Below, in pieces: positions 1-7,335 of a stretch of DNA of 23,684 nt. This DNA is from Longimicrobiales bacterium (lineage in GTDB: Bacteria > Gemmatimonadota > Gemmatimonadetes > Longimicrobiales > Gaopeijiaceae): contig JAKMDG010000254.1 in NCBI GenBank assembly GCA_022428035.1, forward strand, positions 1-23,684. Direction: 5' to 3'. The notes beneath the pieces were generated by a model. The model saw only the letters and a program-made list of their open reading frames with translations. It ran no database searches and was not told the DNA's origin. The position numbers and the translations under genes are program-made. Position 1 is the first letter of the stretch, and every line of letters starts with the position of its first letter.

Positions 1-327
1 GTCTCGATCTGTGCGATTACCTCGTCCGCCGCGCGCGACGCTCAGCCTGCGCAGTGCGAGCGTGCGGCCCATCACGGAGAGGAGCGTGGCGAAGCCACCG
101 GTGATGATCGCGCCGCCGACGAAGAAAACCGCGGCGATCTCGCCCAGGACGCCTGCGACCAGGTGGGGCATTTCTCTGCTGAACGGCATGCCGTATTCGA
201 GTAGAATCACGAGACCCGTAAAGATCACGCCGCCGATGGCGGCGGCTCCTCCCCCGATCAGCGTCAGGACAAGTATGCCGCGCGGCTCACGCGCGAGGCC
301 TTGGGCCCACTCTTTCGGTCGACTCAT
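1..327 (-). CDS. Small membrane protein, unrecognised (3' end cut by window edge)
   Basis: The minus strand reads open from an ATG at 327-325 to the window edge without a stop, giving 109 residues (MSRPKEWAQGLAREPRG...). Residues about 17-41 form a first hydrophobic segment rich in Gly, Ala, Ile and Leu (ending near VILLEYGMPF). A second lies at about 55-82 (HLVAGVLGEIAAVFFVGGAII), followed by a basic stretch (RTLALRRLSVARGGRGNR) that would sit in the cytoplasm by the positive-inside rule. I do not recognise the family. The C-terminus lies outside the window, so length and extra domains are unknown. It is divergent from the S9 peptidase gene across a 400-bp gap. The plus-strand frame over the same bases has Arg/Pro-rich, low-complexity content typical of an antisense shadow. 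Confidence 0.6.
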   Translation of the reverse strand, partial: MSRPKEWAQGLAREPRGILVLTLIGGGAAAIGGVIFTGLVILLEYGMPFSREMPHLVAGVLGEIAAVFFVGGAIITGGFATLLSVMGRTLALRRLSVARGGRGNRTDRD

Positions 328-728
328 CGCAAGATCCGACTACGCCTCTACCGCGCCCACTTCTGGCATGATTGACCCTGACCATCGGCGGCTGACGGAG
401 GTGCAAGGACCGTCCTGACCGCTGCCCACACCAGAGCTCTACTGCTCATCTCATGTCCCGTTTCGAGAGGTCTTTTTTGTGACGTCGATGACACAGTACG
501 CCGGAACTGGCTCCGCATGACAACCTCCTCCCGACTGACCATGACCACGCTGCGTGGCGTTGGGCGATGATCAGCGGTGATGTCTGGCTGGAGGTCGGGT
601 CACTCGGGAACGGTGACATATCGGTCCTGGAACCGCGCAGCGGCGTGTAATCTGGCGCCCCGCCGAGCCGATCGTACTTTCACTCTCCCGATTTCGGGGA
701 TTGACTACCCGTAGCACGAGGTCCCGTG
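328..728. other. Gene-free intergenic stretch between divergent genes
   Basis: About 400 bp with no convincing coding frame on either strand; only short overlapping frames of 60-odd codons without ribosome-binding sites occur. It must hold the divergent promoters for the membrane protein and the S9 peptidase. The best -10-like hexamer for the plus strand is TGTAAT at 646-651, but no good -35 lies 16-18 bp upstream, so I do not call a promoter. A short inverted repeat GTCAC-N9-GTGAC lies near 599-617. No RNA gene was recognised. Confidence 0.5.
718..721 (+). promoter_or_regulatory. Ribosome-binding site of the S9 peptidase gene
   Basis: GAGG at 718-721 lies 7 bases before the ATG at 729 but only 4 bases before the in-frame GTG at 726. 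This spacing favours ATG 729 as the start. Confidence 0.5.
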
Positions 729-2777
729 ATGTCAGCAAAGACTCTCTTCCTCCGCTCCAGCGCTGCGGCATTGACCGCCGTTCTCGTGTTCAGCGCAGCA
801 CCCTCTCCGGTTGCCGCGCAGGACACGGCGATGCGGACGATCGATCTCGAGATGTACCTCGATCTGGAGAGCGTTTCCAATCCACAGATCTCGCCGGACG
901 GCTCCGAGGTCGTCTACACACGTGGATGGGTCGACAAGATGAACGACCGTCGCGAGTCCTCGGTCTGGATCATGAACTCCGACGGCTCGAAGAACCGCTT
1001 TCTGGTGGATGGTTCTGGTCCCATCTGGTCTCCGGATGGCACGCGCATCGCCTACACCTCTTCGGGAGACCCCGAGGGCACTCAGATCTTCGTCCGCTGG
1101 ATGGACGACGAAGGGGCGACGAGTCAGGTCACGCGCCTGGAGTCCAGCCCGAGCGGTATCCGATGGTCGCCTGACGGCGAGCACCTTTCGTTCTCGATGA
1201 ACGTCGACGCCGAGCCGGCGTTCATGGTGAATCCACCGGGACGTCCGGACGGCGCCGAGTGGGTCGAGTCGCCCCGTGTGGTCACGAGAGCCGACTACCG
1301 GCAGGATCGAGTCGGATTCGTGGACGGTGCATGGCGTCACGTCTTCGTGGTACCAGCAGAAGGTGGGACCGCCCGCCAGCTGACGGATGGGGACTGGAAT
1401 CATTCGACCGGCGAATGGACACCGGATGGGGAAGAACTCCTCTTTTCGTCTCTGCGAACGGCCGACGCCGAGCTCGCGTGGCGTCAGTCCGAGGTCTATT
1501 CCGTGGATGTGATGTCCGGCGCGATCCGACAGCTCACGACGCGTAATGGCCAGGACTTCTCACCGCTGCCGTCTCCGACCGGTGACCTGATCGCGTATCG
1601 CGGCAGCGACTGGCATGACGATACGTACCGCAACGCCGGTATCTACGTGATGGGTCGTGACGGCTCCAATCCACGACTGATCTCGGGCGGCTTTGATCGT
1701 TCGATCAACGGGATGCAATGGGCGCATGATGGCAGTGGCCTCTTTCTGACCGTGAGTGCCGAGGGCGCGCGTAACCTCCACTTCGCGTCGGTCAGCGGAG
1801 GCGTGGAAACCATTTCCTCTGGTGACCACATGCTCGCGCTGAGCTCCTTTACGGAGAATGGCCGGGCGGTCGGCACGTTTACGAGTCCGCACGTCTCCTC
1901 CGATATCGTGGCGTTCGATCTGGATGCCACCAACCGGCGGACCCAGTTGACGCAGGTGAACGAAGACGTGTTGGGTGGTGTGGCGCTTGGAGAGGTCGAG
2001 GAGATCTGGTACAAGTCCGTCGAGGACTTCGACATCCAGGGCTGGATCATCCGCCCACCCGACTTCGATCCCAACAAGAAGTACCCGCTCATGCTGTCGA
2101 TCCACGGAGGACCCCACGGCATGTACAACGTGGGCTTCAACTTCGCGTGGCAGGAGCATGCGGCGAACGGATACGTGGTCCTGTATACCAACCCCCGGGG
2201 CAGCTCCGGTTACGGTAGCGCGTTCGGTAATTCGATTAAGCGCGCATACCCGGGCAAGGACTACGATGACCTGATGGCTGGTGTCGATCTGGTCCTAGAC
2301 CGCGGCTACATCGACGAGGAGAACATGTTTGTGTACGGCTGCTCCGGCGGTGGCGTGCTGACGTCCTGGGTCGTCGGCCACACGAACCGCTTCGCAGCCG
2401 CATCGGCGAATTGCCCGGTGACCAACTGGCTGTCTTTCGTCGGCACGACCGATGGAATCGGTTGGTACAAGAACTTCGACAACTTCCCCTGGGACGACCC
2501 GAGCGAGCACCTGCGCCGGTCGCCGCTGATGTACGTCGGTAACGTCTCGACACCGACGATGCTCATGACGGGCGTGAACGATCTCCGGACCCCGATGCCG
2601 CAGACCGAGGAGTACTACGCCGCGCTGAAGGTGATGGGCGTGGAAACAGCGATGATTCGCTTCAATAACGAGTGGCATGGTACGTCGAGCACGCCTTCGA
2701 ACTTCCTTCGTTCGCAGCTGTTCCTGCGGGAGTGGTTCAAGATGCACTCGCGAGGACGACCCGTTACGCAGGACTGA
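729..2777 (+). CDS. Secreted S9-family serine peptidase (prolyl oligopeptidase / acylaminoacyl-peptidase type)
   Basis: A 682-residue exported peptidase expected to cleave oligopeptides in the periplasm or outside the cell. Residues 1-30 are a Sec signal: MSAKTLF with Arg9, a hydrophobic core and a VAA|QD cleavage site. Residues about 40-400 contain repeated SPDG, WSPDG and WTPDG motifs of a TolB/PD40-like beta-propeller that gates the active site. The C-terminal alpha/beta-hydrolase domain has the oxyanion HGGPHG motif, the nucleophile Ser539 in GCSGGG, Asp618 in GVNDLRTP and His650 in EWHGTSS. The order Ser-Asp-His and the total length fit family S9. Members usually have G-G-S-x-G-G around the nucleophile, so Cys before Ser and Gly after it are variations. 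The gene stands alone and ends in a strong hairpin. Exact substrate (dipeptidyl, acyl-aminoacyl or oligopeptidase activity) cannot be decided from sequence. Confidence 0.92.
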   Translation: MSAKTLFLRSSAAALTAVLVFSAAPSPVAAQDTAMRTIDLEMYLDLESVSNPQISPDGSEVVYTRGWVDKMNDRRESSVWIMNSDGSKNRFLVDGSGPIWSPDGTRIAYTSSGDPEGTQIFVRWMDDEGATSQVTRLESSPSGIRWSPDGEHLSFSMNVDAEPAFMVNPPGRPDGAEWVESPRVVTRADYRQDRVGFVDGAWRHVFVVPAEGGTARQLTDGDWNHSTGEWTPDGEELLFSSLRTADAELAWRQSEVYSVDVMSGAIRQLTTRNGQDFSPLPSPTGDLIAYRGSDWHDDTYRNAGIYVMGRDGSNPRLISGGFDRSINGMQWAHDGSGLFLTVSAEGARNLHFASVSGGVETISSGDHMLALSSFTENGRAVGTFTSPHVSSDIVAFDLDATNRRTQLTQVNEDVLGGVALGEVEEIWYKSVEDFDIQGWIIRPPDFDPNKKYPLMLSIHGGPHGMYNVGFNFAWQEHAANGYVVLYTNPRGSSGYGSAFGNSIKRAYPGKDYDDLMAGVDLVLDRGYIDEENMFVYGCSGGGVLTSWVVGHTNRFAAASANCPVTNWLSFVGTTDGIGWYKNFDNFPWDDPSEHLRRSPLMYVGNVSTPTMLMTGVNDLRTPMPQTEEYYAALKVMGVETAMIRFNNEWHGTSSTPSNFLRSQLFLREWFKMHSRGRPVTQD

Positions 2778-2823
2778 CCAACGCGAGCTCGATGAGCGCT
2801 CGCAGGAGCGTATGGGAACGGTG

Positions 2824-2856
2824 GAGGGCCGGGTAAGCGATCACCCGGCCCTCTTT
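2824..2856 (+). terminator. Rho-independent terminator after the S9 peptidase, possibly bidirectional
   Basis: A perfect 11-bp stem (GAGGGCCGGGT at 2824-2834, ACCCGGCCCTC at 2843-2853) with an 8-base loop is followed by TTTCC. It sits between two convergent genes, 46 bp after the peptidase stop, so the hairpin may also stop transcription from the minus-strand gene. The T tract is short on both sides. Confidence 0.75.
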
Positions 2857-2894
2857 CCATGAACGGCTGTATCAGATCGCCTGCGGCGCGAGGC

Positions 2895-4031
2895 TCACAC
2901 CGTCTTCTCGTAGATCCGCCAGCGCTTGTAGGGCTGCATGCCCATCGATGCCATCGGAGCGGTGAGCGCCTTGTTGTCATCGAGGATCCATGATGCTTCT
3001 GCACCTTCGAAGGAGATCTCCTTCGCACGGCGGGCCGCCTCATAGGCGAAGAGCGGAAAGAGGCCTCGATTCCGGTACTGTGAGCGCAGCCCCATCAGGA
3101 CGATACGGCCCCGCTGCACCTTCGACAGATCTCTGACCAGTCGCAGCACGGTCGTCGGCCAGAGCCGGCCGGACGGTACGTGTTTCAGAACCCGATTGAC
3201 GTCCCTCACCATCATCATGAAGCCGATGATCTCTCCGTCGGCCTCCGCGACGAACGAGAAGTCCCGGAGCAAAACGGTCTTCAGATCCTTGGCGGTGTGC
3301 CAGAACTCGTCCCATGTGGGTGGTGTGAACCCCCAGTTGCCGTCCCAGGCCTCGCAGTACAGGTCGAGGATCTTTGGAGCCTCCTGCTCGAGCATGCCGA
3401 CGTCCAGCGTTCGAAAGGTCACACCCGTAGTGCGCGCGGTCCGCTCGGCCAGTCGGCGCACTCGATCCGGGACGGCAAGGGTGGTCCCGGCAGTGATGTC
3501 GTACCCAAGCAGGTCCTGCACACCAGTGTACCCGACCCCTTCGATCAGTCTGCCGTAGTAGGCCGGATGCCATGGCGTCATGATCGCGGGGGGGAACTCC
3601 GACCCCTCGACGAGGAGTCCGGACTCGTGGTTCATCGAGGGGCTGATCGGGCCGCGGGCGTGTTCGAGAGCTCGATCGCGCAGCCACCCCTCCGCATGGT
3701 GAAGGAGGCCGGCTGAGACCTCTTGGTCATCCACGGCGTCGAAGAAGCCGAAAAAGCCGACGCGGTCATCATGATACCGGTTGTGAGCGCGGTTCTCGAT
3801 GGCGGCGACGCGACCTACAGCCCTGCCGCCACGTTCCGCCACGAAGAGTGCCCGATCGGCGTGCTGGTAGAATGGGTTCTTCGGGCTCAGGGCATCACGG
3901 ACGACCCTTCTCAGTGGGGGGACCCAGCTCTCGGCACTCTCGTCGATGCTGGCCTCACGCACACGCCAGGTGACGTCCACGAAGTGAGCGGTCCCGCGCC
4001 GTCCATCGACCTGACGAATCGTGAGCGTCAT
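2895..4031 (-). CDS. YghO-like tandem GNAT-fold N-acyltransferase homologue
   Basis: A 378-residue cytosolic protein. From memory it matches the YghO-like family of large two-domain GNAT-fold proteins. Recognisable parts are a first half containing GFFGFFDAVDD (about residues 94-104), the conserved segment GPISPSMNHESGLLVEG, and the PWHPAYYGRLIEGVGY stretch. The second half has an acyl-CoA-site-like RSQYRNRGLFPLF and a C-terminal SWILDDNKALTAPMASMG. The substrate is unknown for the family. The frame is open further upstream to 4142, but those codons lie inside the preceding gene. ATG 4031-4029 overlaps that gene's stop as ATGA, which fixes the likely start and implies translational coupling. 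With a glycosyltransferase as partner, transfer of an acyl group to a glycan or lipid is plausible but unproven. Confidence 0.8.
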   Translation of the reverse strand: MTLTIRQVDGRRGTAHFVDVTWRVREASIDESAESWVPPLRRVVRDALSPKNPFYQHADRALFVAERGGRAVGRVAAIENRAHNRYHDDRVGFFGFFDAVDDQEVSAGLLHHAEGWLRDRALEHARGPISPSMNHESGLLVEGSEFPPAIMTPWHPAYYGRLIEGVGYTGVQDLLGYDITAGTTLAVPDRVRRLAERTARTTGVTFRTLDVGMLEQEAPKILDLYCEAWDGNWGFTPPTWDEFWHTAKDLKTVLLRDFSFVAEADGEIIGFMMMVRDVNRVLKHVPSGRLWPTTVLRLVRDLSKVQRGRIVLMGLRSQYRNRGLFPLFAYEAARRAKEISFEGAEASWILDDNKALTAPMASMGMQPYKRWRIYEKTV

Positions 4032-5170
4032 TCGCTCGGCTCCGTCGACAGGGACGCCGGGCCCTGACGATTGGACCTGGAAGAGGATCTGGCCGTGCGT
4101 TCGACTGCGTCGACGAGTACGTCGGCGGCGCGAGAGACCCACGCCCTGAATGTCTGCACCTGTGCAGGGTCCGGGGCACCCGGCTCACGCCAGAAGTCAT
4201 CGACATCGTCGTATGAACCAGCGCGGGCCACCCCGCAGCGCTCTGCGTCCCACGCATTCAGGGTCTGTTCGAACTGGCCTTCGGTGGGGACGGCGAGTGT
4301 CGGTTTACCCAGAAAGTGGGCCTCACACAGAGACTCGAATCCCGCTGATCCCACATATGCACGACAGCCGGCCAGGTGCTCCAGAAACGAGGTTGCGTCC
4401 AGGTCGTGAGCGTGAAACCCTGGCCCCGCCTCGGGAAGCACGGCTGCTCCCCCATCAACAAAACAGTGGACTTCGGCGCCCGAGGCCCGTTGCCAATCGA
4501 TGAGAGAGGTGCCGTATCCAGAGTTCAAGGCGTAGGCGAGGAGGTAGCCCCCATCCTGCGGCTCGAGGCGATCTAGCCCTGGGCGAAGCAGGGGAGGCGC
4601 CACCTCCAGGCTGAGCTCAGGGCGCGAGGGCAGTGGTGTGAAGGACAGCGCGATCTTCCGGTCGGTACGCGTCGCTGTAGCTCGAGCATACGCGAGGATC
4701 GCGGATCGGTGACGGGCCGGTCCCGGAGCATCGGCGAGCTCCGGGTGCAGGAACAGGTAGTTGTGCGCGACGGCAAGCGCCGGTGTCTGAGAAGGGAAGA
4801 GACCTCTCGAGACCCCTGCCATGAGATCCAGCAGGTTCACCACGACATCCACGTCGTCGACGTTCTCGGCGATTGCGACGGCGGACTGGAAAAAACGGGG
4901 GCTCCGACGAACCGCATCGCCCAGTGTGCGACTCACGGATACGCCGCGCCGATCGTCGTCCGGCACCTGCACCGGTGCTTCGAACTCGATCACGGGGGAG
5001 CCGATACTCTGCGTGAAGTAAGCGGGAAGCGTCCGATGTTTGCTGCGGCCGATCATCACCCGGGTGAGTTCGTGGCCCGCCTCGCGGAGCATGGACGCGA
5101 GTGCCAGCGCCTGCGTCATGTGTCCACGGCCCTCGCCCTGGACTACGAATGCCACCCTCAATCCACTCAT
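4028..5170 (-). CDS. Glycosyltransferase, MurG/GT28-like GT-B fold
   Basis: A 380-residue protein. The N-terminus MSGLRVAFVVQGEGRGHMTQALALASML has the Gly-rich loop and GHMTQA pattern of GT-B enzymes related to MurG and UDP-glycosyltransferases. The C-terminal half carries GSAGFESLCEAHFLGKPTLAVP followed by EGQFEQTLNA, the nucleotide-sugar-binding region of this fold (Glyco_trans_1_3 or GT28 C-terminal type). It probably moves a sugar from a nucleotide donor to a lipid or small molecule at the membrane. No signal peptide or transmembrane helix is visible. Its stop overlaps the start of the YghO-like gene by ATGA. No clear Shine-Dalgarno sequence precedes the ATG at 5170. It is divergent from lpdA with 164 bp between. 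The acceptor is unknown. Confidence 0.8.
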   Translation of the reverse strand: MSGLRVAFVVQGEGRGHMTQALALASMLREAGHELTRVMIGRSKHRTLPAYFTQSIGSPVIEFEAPVQVPDDDRRGVSVSRTLGDAVRRSPRFFQSAVAIAENVDDVDVVVNLLDLMAGVSRGLFPSQTPALAVAHNYLFLHPELADAPGPARHRSAILAYARATATRTDRKIALSFTPLPSRPELSLEVAPPLLRPGLDRLEPQDGGYLLAYALNSGYGTSLIDWQRASGAEVHCFVDGGAAVLPEAGPGFHAHDLDATSFLEHLAGCRAYVGSAGFESLCEAHFLGKPTLAVPTEGQFEQTLNAWDAERCGVARAGSYDDVDDFWREPGAPDPAQVQTFRAWVSRAADVLVDAVERTARSSSRSNRQGPASLSTEPSE

Positions 5171-5266
5171 GTCTGCAAGCTCTCACGGACGATCGACGAG
5201 CGGTACCCGACCGCTCTCTGAACCACCCCGGCGTCCGTCTTTACCGGCCTCGGGCCCTCGTCTACC

Positions 5267-5280
5267 TTCGAGGACTCGAA
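5267..5280. repeat. 14-bp inverted repeat, candidate operator upstream of lpdA-marR
   Basis: TTCGAG-GA-CTCGAA is a perfect 6-2-6 palindrome, 55 bp before the lpdA start codon and just before a TTGAAA hexamer. Because the downstream operon ends in a MarR gene and MarR proteins bind palindromes as dimers, this may be its operator. That link is inference. Confidence 0.45.
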
Positions 5281-5285
5281 ATGCT

Positions 5286-5314
5286 TTGAAAACTGAGGAA
5301 TCCTGAGGGATTCT
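5286..5314 (+). promoter_or_regulatory. Candidate promoter of lpdA-marR overlapping a second inverted repeat
   Basis: TTGAAA at 5286-5291 resembles a -35 box. With a 17-bp spacer the -10 would be GATTCT (5309-5314), a weak match. The same stretch holds a hairpin-capable repeat GAATCC-TGAG-GGATTC (5298-5313). A regulator bound here would block transcription, or the hairpin could form in the leader just before the ribosome-binding site. Confidence 0.3.
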
Positions 5315-5322
5315 GACCATAC

Positions 5323-5329
5323 GGAGAGG
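5323..5329 (+). promoter_or_regulatory. Ribosome-binding site of lpdA (supports a GTG start)
   Basis: GGAGAGG at 5323-5329 lies 5 bases before the GTG at 5335. The translation from that GTG starts directly with the expected N-terminus of the flavoprotein. Confidence 0.7.
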
Positions 5330-5334
5330 CCCGC

Positions 5335-6738
5335 GTGGCTGACACAAACTCCTTCGATCTGATCATTATCGGAAGCGGTCCCGGTGGCTATGTCGGCGCG
5401 ATCCGCGCGGCGCAGCTTGGCATGAATGTGGCGTGCGTCGAGGACCAGGACCTCGGTGGCGTCTGTCTGAATATTGGGTGTATCCCGACCAAAGCCATGC
5501 TCACCAGCGCGTTGCTGGCCAACGACATGAAGTCGGGTGCACAGCATGGCGTCATGGCGAAGGACCTGACATTCGACCTCGCGCCGGCTCAGGAGCGCAG
5601 CCGCCGTGTCGTCAGCCAGATGACCAAGGGTGTTGCTCACCTGTTCAAAAAGAACAAAGTGACGCACATCGATGGCTTCGGTCGTCTTGCAGGTGCTGGC
5701 AAAGTGGAGGTTGAGAAGGACGGGTCGAAGACCACGTACTCTGCGAAACACGTCATGCTCGCTACGGGTTCGCGGCCTCGCGATCTGCCGGTGCTGAAGA
5801 TCGACGAGGATCGCATCTGGTCTTCGACCGGTGCCCTCATGCAGACGTCGGCGCCGAGCTCCCTCTTCATCGTGGGCGCTGGTGCGATCGGAATGGAGTT
5901 CGCTGACGTCTATGAGTCGTACGGGACGAAGGTGACGATCGTCGAAGCCATGGACCGGATTCTTCCGCTGGAGGATGCCGAGATTTCCAAGTTCATGCAG
6001 CGCACCTACAAGAAGCGCGGCATGGATATCCATACGGGTGCTTTCTTCCAGAGTGCGGAGATCAAGGCCGATGGCGTCACGGTCACGTTCAAGGACAAGA
6101 AGGGCGAGCTGCAGACGATGGATGTCGACTACGTCCTGTCCGCAGTAGGTCGAGTACCGAATTCGGAGGACCTGGGCCTGGCTTCAGCCGGCGTGAACGT
6201 TGACGAGCGCGGCTTCATCGTCGTCGACGACCAGTTGCGGACGAATGTGCCGGGGGTGTACGCCATTGGCGATGTCGCCGGTCACCAGCTTCTCGCGCAC
6301 AAGGCCTCTCATGAAGGCATCGTGTGCGTCGAGCACATCGCTGGCGAGGGTCACCACACAGTCGACTACGGGAATGTTCCGAATTGCACGTACTGCCATC
6401 CCGAAGTGGCGTCCGTAGGACTGACTGAAGAACAGGCGAAAGAAGCGGGACACGATATCGAAGTGGGTAAGTTCCCGTGGGTCGGCATTGGTCGTGCTGT
6501 TGCGTCCGGGCACTCGGATGGGTTTGTGAAGATCATCCGTGACAAGCAGTATTCGGAGATCCTCGGAGCACACATCGTGGGTCCGCACGCGACCGAACTC
6601 ATTGCTGAGTTCGTGGTCGGGCGGCACCTTGAGGCTACCGTCGAGGAGATGGAGAAGGCGATGCACCCCCATCCGACGCTTTCAGAAGGTGTCTCGGAAG
6701 GTGCGTTGGCTGCCCTGGGAAGACCCATTCACATTTAG
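5335..6738 (+). CDS. lpdA: Dihydrolipoyl dehydrogenase (E3)
   Basis: A 467-residue FAD- and NAD-dependent enzyme that reoxidises dihydrolipoamide in the pyruvate, 2-oxoglutarate or branched-chain 2-oxoacid dehydrogenase complexes, or in glycine cleavage. The FAD-binding GSGPGG lies at residues 13-18. The redox-active disulfide is GGVCLNIGC with Cys44 and Cys49. A second Rossmann motif, GAGAIGMEF, lies near 180. An FAD-contacting YAIGDVAG comes near 310, and the catalytic His446/Glu451 are in HPTLSE near the C-terminus. Length and all motifs are typical. The start is GTG 5335 with a good ribosome-binding site. A MarR regulator follows 10 bp downstream and is probably co-transcribed. No E1 or E2 genes are next to it, so the parent complex cannot be named. 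Confidence 0.96.
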   Translation: MADTNSFDLIIIGSGPGGYVGAIRAAQLGMNVACVEDQDLGGVCLNIGCIPTKAMLTSALLANDMKSGAQHGVMAKDLTFDLAPAQERSRRVVSQMTKGVAHLFKKNKVTHIDGFGRLAGAGKVEVEKDGSKTTYSAKHVMLATGSRPRDLPVLKIDEDRIWSSTGALMQTSAPSSLFIVGAGAIGMEFADVYESYGTKVTIVEAMDRILPLEDAEISKFMQRTYKKRGMDIHTGAFFQSAEIKADGVTVTFKDKKGELQTMDVDYVLSAVGRVPNSEDLGLASAGVNVDERGFIVVDDQLRTNVPGVYAIGDVAGHQLLAHKASHEGIVCVEHIAGEGHHTVDYGNVPNCTYCHPEVASVGLTEEQAKEAGHDIEVGKFPWVGIGRAVASGHSDGFVKIIRDKQYSEILGAHIVGPHATELIAEFVVGRHLEATVEEMEKAMHPHPTLSEGVSEGALAALGRPIHI

Positions 6739-6748
6739 GAAGCACGTC

Positions 6749-7246
6749 ATGAGTCAGGCTAAGACGGAAGTCCAAGCCCTCGATACGCCAGCGCAGCGGG
6801 CGTGGACAGACGAGCAGGACGTTGCTCTTCGACTCTGGGTCATCCTTGGCCGGTGCCATGCAACCTATGCCAAGGCGATCGCTGCCAAGGTGCAGGACTA
6901 TGGACTGACCACGCCGCAGTTCGGTACGCTCGAGGCGCTGTATCACCTCGGGCCGCTTTCGCTCGGCGAACTCGCCGAGAAACTTCTCGTAACCGGCGGT
7001 AATGTGACGTATGTCATGGACCGTCTCGAGGATCAGGGTCTCGTGTACCGGTATCGGAGGCCAGACGATCGTCGTGTCATTCTCGCCCGGCTGACACCCG
7101 AGGGTCGGGATCTGGTAGCAGAGGTCTTTCCGGGTCACGCGTCCTACGTGGAGCACCTCTCGCGTCACCTCTCATCCGACGAGCAAGAGCAGCTCGCGGG
7201 TTTGCTCAAGACGCTGGGGTCAGCGATTCACGAGAAGGATCTCTAG
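6749..7246 (+). CDS. MarR-family transcriptional regulator
   Basis: A 165-residue winged-helix regulator. Residues 52-65 (GLTTPQFGTLEALY) and 71-99 (SLGELAEKLLVTGGNVTYVMDRLEDQGLV) form the helix-turn-helix with its recognition helix. The wing follows as RYRRPDDRRVILARLTPEGR. Terminal helices would make the dimer interface. The frame is open far upstream inside lpdA, but ATG 6749 has GGAAG at 6738-6742 six bases before it, and the N-terminus from there is normal for MarR proteins. It contains a single cysteine (Cys36) in an early helix, which might sense oxidants or electrophiles as in OhrR relatives; this is speculative. It may autoregulate the lpdA-marR unit through palindromes at 5267-5313. 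Confidence 0.9.
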   Translation: MSQAKTEVQALDTPAQRAWTDEQDVALRLWVILGRCHATYAKAIAAKVQDYGLTTPQFGTLEALYHLGPLSLGELAEKLLVTGGNVTYVMDRLEDQGLVYRYRRPDDRRVILARLTPEGRDLVAEVFPGHASYVEHLSRHLSSDEQEQLAGLLKTLGSAIHEKDL

Positions 7247-7275
7247 CACCTTCACGCGATGTCTGCATACGAATG

Positions 7276-7309
7276 TGGCCGCGAGCTCCACGCTCGCGGC
7301 CACTTTTTG
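7276..7309 (+). terminator. Rho-independent terminator of lpdA-marR
   Basis: A perfect 11-bp stem GTGGCCGCGAG (7276-7286) / CTCGCGGCCAC (7294-7304) with a 7-base loop is followed by TTTTT (7305-7309). It lies 29 bp after the marR stop and faces the convergent ispH. Confidence 0.92.
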
Positions 7310-7335
7310 TGTGCCAACGTCTCGTCACAGCCGAG

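Noticed and set aside
11..418. Plus-strand open frame of 135 codons at the window start
   Set aside because: Arg/Pro/Ser-rich composition with no family features; it is antisense to the minus-strand membrane protein, which has coherent hydrophobic segments.
5167..6033. 288-codon minus-strand open frame over lpdA
   Set aside because: Antisense shadow of a clear dihydrolipoyl dehydrogenase; His/Arg-rich composition and no motif.
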